Assembly: GCA_012932295.1 (NCBI GenBank)
Contig: JAAONU010000001.1
Span: 6,223,104 to 6,287,103 of the forward strand
Direction of reading: 5' to 3'
Origin: Cyclina sinensis
Lineage: Eukaryota; Mollusca; Bivalvia; Venerida; Veneridae
Length of the DNA stretch: 64,000 nucleotides
Shown here one piece after another: positions 30,301 to 42,300 of the stretch (position 1 is its first letter; each line of letters opens with the position of its first letter). The position numbers and the translations under genes are program-made. The notes under the pieces are model-generated. The model ran no database searches. It was not told the DNA's origin and saw only the letters and a list, made by a program, of their open reading frames with translations.

Positions 30301-33300
30301 TAACGAACAGACAGCTCGTATCAGTGTCAAGATTTCCAACAAACTTAAGTGTCCTGGTTAAATGGTCATTATCTTAATCTTTGTGATTAGGATGTTCAGT
30401 TCATCCAAAGAAAAACAAAGTTATGCATAGTAAAATAGAATTTCACTAGAAAAATAAGATACAGATAAGTTACTCAAATAAGACCAGTCAAAAAGTGGTC
30501 TTCTATAATGAATCAATCATAACCCTGAACATGCTGAAATTTTGTAATGAATTTGCCTAGCTTTGAATTTGGAACAGTCCATTCAACGTTTAAGGGATTT
30601 CAATATCAAAATACAAAAATGGAGCTACCAACAGTATAGAGCCTGGTCAGACTGCACGGATGTGCAGGCTGACCTGGCTCTGTACTGGTGGCAAAGGCTA
30701 ATCACTTTCGGTTCCAGCATGTTAAGGGATAATTATATTGGGGCTTATTTTTTTCTAAATTTGATAATTTAAGATTGATTTTCACATGGTTTTGAAATGA
30801 TCAAAGTGTTCATAACACTGAAACTTTACTGCACAAGAAGTTTCTGAACAGACATTTTTTAAAACAGCAAGACAGTAAGATAATGAAGGCCTACAGAAAC
30901 AAATATTTAGAGAGACACATTCTTCCTGGGAAATAATTTGTTTTCAAATAATTTCAGATGTAGTAAATTTCACGAATGAACATAACCTTCACAAAATCAG
31001 ATTCTGTAATAAATTTTCATTAGTATAAAAGCATGACTTCCTTAGCAAACAATCCCTGTGAGGTGTTACAAGGCACTGAATATGGAAAAATCTAAAGCTC
31101 TGCAAAATGCCCTAAATAAGTCTAAATTTCAAAGCAGCACAAGTTTAATAGATTTCTTGACAAACATTCCCATAAATGACATGCAGTGTTTTCAGACTGA
31201 CTAAATTACAGCCTTGTGAAAACATCTGATTTTTCAGTTATTATTAAACTTATTTACAATCACAGACAGACTAGTGGACTTCTAAACACTTACCACTGTC
31301 TGACAGACGTTACAGCAAATATTTATAAGGATTTACTAGTGGTTCCATTTTGGCCAGTAAATACTGACAGTGAAGACTATAAATCTATCACTGCCTTACT
31401 ATTTCTCTGGCCCAATGCCTTAAATATTTATACATACAGTCTGTACAATTCTTTTTTTATTTTATGTTTTCCAGTAAATTAAAGAGTATTCTCAGTGAAA
31501 TAAAATTGATAATCCACTGTTTTAAAACTGTAGAATACCATTTTATTTTCACTGTTTTTGCAGAACTACTTTTAAATTTTTTTTTAAATATTAAATTTTT
31601 TTTTTTCAATTTTCATTTGACAATTGTGTAAATTTAAACAAAGTTAATTGTTTTTTCAGTTTCTTTAGATGATATAGATATTAAGATGTTTGAGATATTT
31701 GTATCTGAAATAAATGTCAGAACTATTTTCTACTGCTTTATCAACTAGAACTGCCACTGTCATGGCGTGAATACCCCCCATATAATGCTTTGTCAGAATC
31801 AACAAAGGGTCATTTAGAGGTCATGGACAACCTCCCTGCTAAATCTGAGGGTAAAAAGCCAGTTTTTTGTAGTCAAGGTTCCTGTGACCTTGACCTTTGA
31901 CCAAGTGACCTACGACTGAGGGTCAAAGGATTCTTAAATTATTGGGCAGACAAGTTTTTTTTTAGTCAAAGCTCCTGTGACCATGACCTTTGACCCAGTG
32001 ACCTCAAAATAAATAGGGGTCATCTACTGGTCATGACCAACCTCCACACCAAATATGAAGACTGTGGGTCAAAGGATTCTTAAGTTATTGGGTGGACAAG
32101 TTTTTTGTAGTCAAGGCCCCTGTGACTTTGACCTTTGACCCAGTGACCTCAAAATCAATAGGGGTCATCTACTGGCCATGACCAATCTCCAGACCAAGTA
32201 AGATGACTGTGGATCAAAGGATTCTTAAGTTATTGGGCGGACAAGGAAAAATCGACGGACGGCCGGACGGACGGACAAGCTGATTCCAGTATACCCCCCA
32301 CAACTTCATTGTGCAGGGGTATAATAAAGATTGGAAATAAAGCGGCTATTATTTGGGGCCCTCCACAGGGAACAAGAAATTCTAAGTTTTAGTTTGTCAA
32401 GAAAACATGAAATAAAACTTGTTTGTTTCAGTGAAATATTGATTTTATTTCACTCATTAAGACCAAAAAACTGACATTTTACTAAATACTTCCTTTTGGG
32501 GGTCTTCTCTTGTGAAATATCCTCTATATCTGTATGTCTCTTATCATACCACAGGGAGATGAAGGCTACACAGATGCTGGTAAAAGCTTATAGTCTGGAA
32601 AATGGTTAGTAGAATTACCGCTGAATTTGATAAGATTTGGAAAAACCTTTTGGGATTACCCCTTTTATGCATAATTGTGCTATACATATTTTTCCTTGAC
32701 TGTAAACAACATCTTTCATACAATTCTGTAAAGTGATTGTTAACTGATATTTTTCAATGTTCAATGATAGGAGTACAAAAAACTAATAATTTTATGCTGT
32801 TGTGACTAAAATATAATTTAAACATCAGTTATAAAGAAAGTAATGTTGCTCACCCTTGTTGAGCTTGTGGTGAGATAAATGTTTTATTGTAACCAATAAA
32901 CCAAATAAACAATATTACCAATATTTTCAGCTTCAGAACCCTCTAGGTCTTAAAGTACCCTCCCTTGTCAAATTTTATTATCCCCCCGCCAAAGGCGGAG
33001 GGGATATTAGAAATGCCCTTCGTCCGTCTGTGCGTCCGTGCGTCTGTGCGTCCAAAAAAATTTTGTCCGGAGCATAACTCCAAAACTACTTGAGGGATTT
33101 TATTCAAACTTCATACACTGACAGAGCACATTGGTAGGTAGTGCAGTGTGCAAGTGCAATAACTCTACCTTGCCTTTTTTTAGAGTTATTCCGCTTTATC
33201 AATTTTACTTGATAAATTTTGTCCGGAGCATAACTCCAAAACTGCCAGAGGGATTTTATTCAAACTTCATACACTGACAGAGCACATTGGTAGTTAGTAC

Positions 33301-36300
33301 AGTGTGCAAGTCCAATAACTCTACCTTGCCTATTTTTAGAGTAACTCCCCTTTTTCAGAATTACTTGATAAATTTTGTCCGGAGCATAACTCCAAAACTA
33401 CTTAAGGGATTTTATTCAAACTTCATACACTGACAGAGCACATTGGTAGGGAGTGCAGTGTGCAAGTGCAATAACTTTACCTTGCCTATTTTTAGAGTTA
33501 TTCCCCTTTATCAGAATTACTTGATAAATTTTGTCCGGAGCATAACTCAAAAACTACTTGAGGGATTTTATTCAAATTTCATACACTGACAGAGCACATT
33601 GGTAGTTAGTGCAGTGTGCAAGTCCAATAACTCTACCTTGCCTATTTTTTAGAGTTATTCCCCTTTATCAGATTTACTTGTTTACATTTTAAAAATCCCA
33701 GCATATTCCTGTATATCTAATTCTTGAATTCTTGAACTTATTATCCCCCTGCCAAAGGCGGAGGGGATATTAGAAATGGTCTCTGTCCGTCCATGCATCC
33801 GTCCGTTCCAGTTTTGTCCGGAGCATAACTCCAAAAGTACTTGAGTGATTTTCTTCAAACTTCATATACTGAAAGAGCACATTTGGAGGAGGTGCAGTGT
33901 GAAAGAATAATAACTCTACCTTGCCTACTTTTAGAATTATTCCCCTTTATCAGATTTAATTGAAAAACTTTGTCCGAAGCATAACTCGAAAAGTGCTTGA
34001 GCGATTTTCTTCAAACTTAATACACTGACATAGAACATTGGTAGGAAGTGCAGTTTGCATGAACAATAACTCTACCTTGCCTATTTTTTGTGGGATTTTC
34101 TTCAAACATTATTACATTGAGTGTTTGAAAGAACAACCTCCAGGTAGCTTCTTTCTGGCGGGGGGATTAACCATGTGTAACATGGCTCTTGTCTATTTTA
34201 AAACTTTCTTTCAAGTTTTCAAGCTGTCCATATAACTGCAAGTGAAGCTATGTAAAGGAAACAGTGGCATTTTTTCTCCCCTCTGAAGACATGTTCCTTT
34301 TGTCATTTTTTCTGCATAATTATTAAGAGACAAACTGAATTTGTGACCAAAAATGTGCCAATAATTTTTACAATAATTTCAGCCATCAAAAATTTTTAAA
34401 CTGCACCAGAAATACTTATGTGATAATTTTGAAACACTTAAGAGGGGTGATTTTAGAAATATTTTTCTATTATAACAATGAGCTATGGATTATACTGGTT
34501 CACAGTGAATTATTCAAAAATCAAAGTAGAAGCAAAAACTGTAATTATATTTATATATAGAATACAAATTTTAAAAAGCAGTATGACCAATCAATAAAGA
34601 AGAGTTTTGTTGTTGTTAGAATTATTATTATTATTATTATTATTATTTAATTTACAAGCTTGGAATGTTCAATTTTTATGCAGTTTCAAACAAGTCAAAG
34701 ATTTTTTAGTATTTCTTTTTATCTTTTTATTTTTTTTTAATGATTATTTTAATCTATAATTCCTTATAGTTTTGTTTTCTTAGCATTCTAAAAATGTCTG
34801 AAGAGACAATTATTCTAAAATGCATTCCCCAAGAGAGGTTTAAACGTTTGTTCCATGCAATTTCTTAAAGCTATTTTGCATTAAAGTCTCTGAGTTTTCA
34901 GGATGGCATGCATGCAACCTCTATAAGAATGACTGCTGAATCCAATTAAACACAACTTTGGCTAAGCAAAATGTCTATAAAATACCACAATTTAACTGTT
35001 ATTATAGGAGGATTTGATGCACTGAATGTTAAAAGAACGAGTTTCTGTAATGGAAGCAGACTTTAAATACAGAACATTACAGGAAAAAGAGCAAGATTTT
35101 GTCAAAACTGAAAAAATTGTTTGAGTGTGTGTTCTTTTTTATTTTTTTGGAGAACCAATTTCAGGCTTTTTGTTTATATAATAAGTTTCAATGGTGTTGC
35201 ACTTAAATATCTCAATAATAAAGTGTCAGTGAAAATAGTTGATGTATCATCCTGTTAGTGGAACTGTTAGTATTTCCAGCAGATTTATTTCTAACTTAAG
35301 GTCATGTGACTACCCATGTGACCAGAGCTAGTTTACATTTAGTTGATGTATCATCCTGTTAGTGAAACCGTTAGTATTCCCAGCAGATTTGTAGATAATG
35401 GAGATGAAATGTGCTGTTTGAATGATAGGAATATAATTGGAATGTCGTCAGATGCATAGTTGTAACAAATAAAGTAAATCCTGGTTTTATAGTGTATCTC
35501 TCTTAGCAAGTGAAATTGGGCCGTCTTTTAACTGATGTGAAATATGCCCATACATTTTTTTAGTTGTCAGAAATCCTTTATGAGTTAACAAATTTTCGAT
35601 ATTAACAGTATTTTGCTGACTCTAAATAAAAATTCTGTCACAAACTTGTAAAGATATGTTGTCTATTTTTCGCTTTTTTATTCCCAAAGGTATTAACTCT
35701 GGTACCTTACAGCTTGACAGTGGAGCCAAATCAATACAAAGATATACAGAAAAAGATGATAAGTACACACAGCCACATAATTACATTATATCATGACAAT
35801 AAGGTAACTTGGAGGCTTTGAATCCATCCTTTATCCTAAATTACTCAGCAAAGAGAACTGCTGGGAAACATTTCTTTCTTAACACTGATAACATGCATTT
35901 TTTTATTTAACAATATCCATCTATTGAAGAAAAAGTTCCTCCAACATATCTCAATTATGCTTGAAGACTCACTTCAGAACATTGGAACAGTATTTATTGT
36001 CTTGCTCCATAAATGAATGGATATTATGTGCATCATTTTACTGTAAGATGGTGCATGAATCGATTAGCAAACCCCCATGGTAGGAATTACAGTTTTTCCA
36101 ACTTTTTAAACTATTTCTGTGTGTTTTACAACTTAGAATCATTTACATAATGATATTACCTGAAAGAAAACCACTGTCTTAAAGTTCTCACAAAGTCTTG
36201 TATGAGGAAAGTAAGGTTGCAGGAAGCATTAATTGTCTTTAATTATTCATACCATGGAAATGCTCTGTTTTCATGCTGATTTCCATAAAGTTACACCAAA

Positions 36301-39300
36301 GAGACATAATTACAAACACAAGATAATGACATTTTTCCATTTTCTGTTTTCAATTTGTCAGCTCCTTATAATATCAGTATTAAATCTGTCACAGAGTTAA
36401 TTAGTTGTCACACTTGTCACAGCTTTTCTCACAACAAAACTCAATGAATTTCATTCTTCTTATCTGAAAGTGCATTTGTGGTGGGTACTCAGATTTCACT
36501 TATTTTTCGGCAACAAAACTACTGTCTCTGGTATAACTTGAGCAAAAGCACAAACTTTGTTTAACCCTTAACCTGCTGGAACCAAAAGTGATTAGCCTTT
36601 GCCACCAGTATAGAGCCAGGCCAGCCTGCACATCCGTGCAGTCTGACCAGGCTCTATACTGTTGGTAGCTAAGTTTTTGTATTTTGATATTGAAATCCCT
36701 TAAACTTTGAATGGACTGTTCCAAATTTAAAGCTGGGCAAATCCATTACAAAATTTCAGCATGTTCAGGGTTAAGTCTGGGGTGTATAATAAATTTGATA
36801 AAAATCTGCAGGTTAGTGAAATAGTATCATTCTGATATGCTTTTCTCTTACCATACAGGCATGTTTATTTGGTGTCCTAGCAGTATGAACCAGAAAACAG
36901 ATTGACCAATGAGAAGTTACCATTAATGAAACTAAACTAACTCAACTTCAGTAAGATTTAGTGAAGAGAATTTCACACTCAACTATCAAAGGAATGGCTG
37001 ACACATCAGTAGTTGAGTAGATGTGTAGGGATAGAGGGCCAGACGCCTGATCAGTTCTGGAAGTGGCTTGTTTGAATCCCATCAGGGGTGAGGGTCATAA
37101 GACAGTGCTTTTCCATGTATTCCACTTCTCTTTCATGAGTACTAGTTTGAACTCAGGAAGCAGTTATTTAGGTGGATTTATGTAAGTTTCTAGAACTTGT
37201 TTCTCAATCAATTTACAATGAATTAGTTTAAACTAAAATACATTCATAACATAGTGCCAGTATTTTCCTATGCAGCTACCAGTGTTGTAAATTCAGAAGA
37301 CACTCCATTTCAGTGTGTAATCTACTTCTGGCTTGCATTTCTGCATGGCAAAATTGTCCTTTTGTTCCCTCAACAGAGTGATAACTACATGTAACCATAA
37401 ACAACTCAAAACTATGATCTGACTTTTACTGGCACTCTTGTAAGAAAATCAGTTATCTTCTGCATTAACTGACTGCATAAACCAACAAGAGCTGTTTATA
37501 TTACATGTGACTGCTTCTTTTTCAGTTGACATTTGACATTTAACTTCTTCAAGAAAACATGTATCCATATTTGGAAAACATGTCTTAAAGGTGGTTTTTT
37601 TGCACAGGACATATTAGTCTGCTTGAAAATGTCTTCTATTTATTTCTTTTTCCAATGACATCTTAATTTCAATGTTGTCTCCGAGATGAAACTTGATCAT
37701 CAGTTTGCTAAACCTTATGTGCTGTTAACAAATCAATCCTTCTCATGTTTTTCTTGTCTCTTAAAGAGGAAAAGTTAATCTTAAGAAGTCAACATTTCTC
37801 AATTATGGGAAATCTGACTTAAATGAAAACTTATTTGTTAAATGTACAGAAATCATGCAATATGTTATGATATATCACAACAGAAGTAATATCATCTGCA
37901 AAATAATTGCCAAATGCATCCAATGCTAAATAATAAACCCACATCTGTGTACTAGCGTTTACATGAGAAGTAACCAGATGCAAGCTTGAAAAAACTGCTG
38001 TTAAGTTACACCTGTGTTTCAAAAAGGGCAAGAATTTAAATTTACGAAATACAGTCATTCATGAGTAGTTGCATTTGCTTTGCTCAATTTCCATGATGGC
38101 TCAAAGCTGAGGCTTCGCTCAAAGTTGAAGCTCAGCACTGATTTTTTTTTTATATTTTATGATGTACAGAAAAAAATAAGCATAGTTTGAAGTTGCAACT
38201 CTGTGTATTCCAAAAGACTCAAGGTATTTTTATGGCCCCAATATGTTATTTTACACTTTAACAAATATTCTGGGAGTAAACTGTCATATTCTTTTTAATA
38301 ATTTGATAACACTAAAATCAAAATATACTCATAAATGTAGTTTGTAAACAAAAATTTGATCTATGATAATAATATTCAAGAAATTTGGCAATGTCTAAAA
38401 CACCAACAGATCAGAAAACACTTAATTTCAAAGCTAGATATTTTGTAAATAATTAAGCCTGCATTATCAAAATAATGTCATCTTTCATAGATGAAATATT
38501 TTAATGCTTGAAATATCTGTCTATTTCTTTGAGCAACTGTGAATCCACTGTGCATACTGCAGTTGCACGGAGCTGCATACCGGTAAATATTTAACAGCAC
38601 AAAGAAAACTGTCATCTTACCAAAAAATTCAAATGCAAATTCAATTTTGATGTCTGCAGGAAATCTCCTATGAATATCAAATTTCATTTTCAGGCTGTGC
38701 AGCTCTTTTATTGCAATGTCAGAGGTGAAATCAGAGGCAGAATTGCTGAAAACTTGATAATGGTTTAGCTTTAGAGAATGTCAAGCAAATCTAGCGATAT
38801 ACTTTACTGGTTTTCATTTCAAGTTACTGAAAACTAACACCACAAGCACTTACAGTGCCTACAACAAGGCTAAGGAAAATTTCACTGACTGGTAAATGTT
38901 TTCACAGAAAATTAAAGATGCTAAAATATTTGATATTACCTTTTGAGGAAGTTGATATTTTCTTCTTGTCTCTGTATACCAGTTTTCATCATTATAGCTT
39001 GAAAAATTCTCCGGTCTAGCACCCATACTCGCACGTCTGTCACAGCTGTAGGAAAAAAGACTTACTGCTAAAGATAGAAAAATGTATTTTATATAACCGT
39101 GACCCACTTTTAAAAGGGCTGCTAAAGAATTCTAAAGAAATGGTGGAGTAGGATCGGTGGTCCAGGGGTTAAAGCACCAGACTCCTGATCCGGAAGTCAC
39201 TGGTTGGAATCCCAACAGGGGTGAAAGTCTACAGTGACTTTCCACATTCCTCACTTTCCATGCAAGAACTAGTTTAAACCCAGGAATCTAAACCCCTCTG

Positions 39301-42300
39301 CAACATAGTTTATAGAAGAGATTTTGTCTTTGTTATCCAACAAATTACATAGAAATTACCTAATCAACCACTGACGGGCTGATTTCTTGTTTCTAACTAC
39401 TCTTTCTCAAGAGAAACGCTTGTGGTTTATATAATGATGTGTAAAAATAGCTATGAAAGAAAAGAAAATTAAGGAGTAACTATATTGCAGTCAATATTCA
39501 TTTGTGTTTTTGATTTCAAAAGTGTTTTATAAGATCTCAATTGGAATCTAAACAAGCTTTTCTTATACACAAACAACTAGAAAAAAACAATTTTCATACA
39601 CAACTGAAAAAGAGAACTTTCGGAAAGTTCAATATTTTAGGAGACAACGGTATAGATACACTTGAACGGTAATAACAGTGCCCATAACATTCTCCATTGT
39701 TATATAAAAGAATGCAGGCGAGAATTGATCAAAAAAGTTTACAAGAGACGGTACTTCGTTCTCTTATATTTGTTATTCACATAAAATGATTTCTCATTTA
39801 GATTCTTGAATATAGCCGTTATGTCTGTCTGAGAGTAAGGTATGATACACCAATCAACTTAAATCTGCCAACTTCCAATTTATTTCTGCACTTAGCTGGG
39901 CATTTTCTGGTAACGTTATAAGAATTCATTTCTTTTTTACGTGAAAGACTTGACAATATTGTAATAACAACATATTCTGCAGACGTATAAACTGTCTTTG
40001 GCACTTTAAACTGAACCTTTCGACTGAATTGTTTTGTTCTCACTTCGATCAGACATTTACTTATGGAGACATATTCTAATCTCAATTATTTATATATATA
40101 TGCCGGCTTATGGCTTTATCATTTATACACTAGATGTTTGCCAGCAAAACGGGCACCAAAACAGTGCTAACATGTTCACTGGATATTTGTAGTATATTCA
40201 TGGGATATTTTTGTTCACCACATGTTCATTGGATATTTATCCATTTATTTACCCAGGACGGGACTCAAACCCGCCACCCCCCACTTGCAAGTCAGGTGCT
40301 CTACCAACTGAGCTACCCGGGCTAGTGATAGTACGTTAGTAACCAAATTACCTATATCAGTCCTGTGACATTCTCCCCTGCTCTATAAGAATTCGTCCTC
40401 GAATTCACAGACATAGAGGCTTATAATGGGAGCACATGCGTAGCAATGTAACAGTCACAGACCACGTTGGGTGCCAATGTCGCTGGGTCAGAAAAATCAT
40501 TTACCCAGGGCGGGACTCGAATCCGTGACCCCCCCTCTACCAACTGAGCTACCCGGGCTGGTGATAGTACGTTAGAAACCAAATCACCTATATCAGTCCT
40601 GTGACATTTAGACATTTTGAATCTGCCAATGAAATATTTTAAATCAACAACATGCAATTTTTGTTAAAGGTATTATAAAACGGGTCTAGCCTAGTTTCTT
40701 TGTGTTTATCCTTGCAAACTGTGCCTTACACAACTATTGAGGTCAAGCTGGTGCATATTTCAAGCTGTAAAACAATGAAGTCTTTGAAAGGATATGACCG
40801 GTTTTAGCACATGTTTGTTAAATGTATCAGCATACTGCTTCTCAAATTAACAGAGCTTTCTGTATCAAACAATGATCCTCCCACATGAAACATTGTTGAA
40901 AAGTATTTATGGTCACTCTGTGCTAATAATGACCCTCAATGGTGAGAACAGATATACATTATCAATTGTTCAACAAAATGTTCAATGTTCCCAATAGTCT
41001 GATCCTGAAAAGCTGTATCTAATGTGGCGCAATGTCCATCAAGTAAAAGATCCTTATATATGCTTAAGGTTATTGTAAAAATGATGATGACTTAATGAGC
41101 TAAATAGCAATGGACCTGTTACTTCATTATATATAAAAATATTGACTAATTTTATCAGTATTAAGGGTTTAACAGTTCTGTGGTTACTAATTTGTACTTG
41201 GTTTGTCAGGTTACCAGGTTCAAATCTCGGCCACAGTGCTAAGTGTGACCTTAGTCTACCAAGCAGTAAGCAGTAATCGCCTCTTCTCTCTTCACTGATT
41301 TGTTTCTTCTTAAACATTGCTTCAAAAGCATAGTAAATCTAGTTCGGAATATCTTGTCTTATAATTGAGCTAATAATAAGTATCAATCAATAATAAATAA
41401 AAGATAAAAATTTAATTGTGACTTAGTGTACCTCTGACTGAAGCAGTTCTGGTACAGTTATACAGAATGGCAAGTTCTCCAAATGCACGGCCAGCTGCCA
41501 TCTTTCCCAACACATTTGTATCCTTGAGCACCTCAAACTCTCCATCTGAAAATAGAAAATACAGCTAGTTTTCATTTTCAGAAGTTACAAATTACCATAG
41601 CTGAAATTAGATAATAATAATGTTCAATGCAGTAGTCAGTCACTTGCAGAGAAATTGGTTAGTAAACTCGTTGGATACCCAGGAACACTGGTTAGGTGGA
41701 CTGACCCACCAGTATATGACCTTAGCTGTTAAACTGGCACAAACCAAACTATTCAATGCACAGCACTAGCTTTAAATCTCTTGTATACTCAAGAGGCAGT
41801 TGGAGCAAACAGGCTTTAAATTTCTTGAACACTCAAAGAGTACTTGTAGTGCACTAGTTTCAAATACCTTGTATACTTAAAATAAGCAAACACACCATGT
41901 TTGCAGCAAATGCCACTACTGTGTTGTAAATCTAGAATATATTTTCAAGGTGGAAATGAGATATACTTGCAGATTTAAATGTTCTCCTTCTTTAGGAAAT
42001 GGATTAAAATTAACCAGAGGAAAAACATAACCATACATATTTATGGGCTATGTAAGGTACACAAATAAATGTGAATATCTGTTTATAACCACAAGTCCCA
42101 AAGGATTTTATAAAACCTTTCTTGTCTCGTAATTCTACGAGAATGATAATGGAAAAGGATAATACTGGAATATCATCTCAAATAGCCGCCTGATCCTATT
42201 TCCGTAAATGACACAATGATCAATATGCACTTGTATATAAATGTCTCAGAATATTGTTTGCCTCAACTAAGACAGTGGAAATATTGTCAGACATTTGCCA

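Larger units (their letters stand above)
24103..38939 (-). other. PKG intron 4, about 14.8 kb
   Basis: Holds E7, E8, the Tigger-like pseudogene, both TTAA MITEs, E9, E10, E11 and SINE S1 copy 1. The stretch 28740-30515 shows only a small hairpin (AATTAGATTTTAGCGAATCT near 29015). The stretches 30735-31740, 32335-32975, 34195-36560 and 37180-38939 show nothing recognisable. Confidence 0.75.

Noticed and set aside
40250..40323. Functional tRNA-Ala gene
   Set aside because: The anticodon stem is mismatched and the unit is repeated with a shared flank; a tRNA-derived repeat is more likely.
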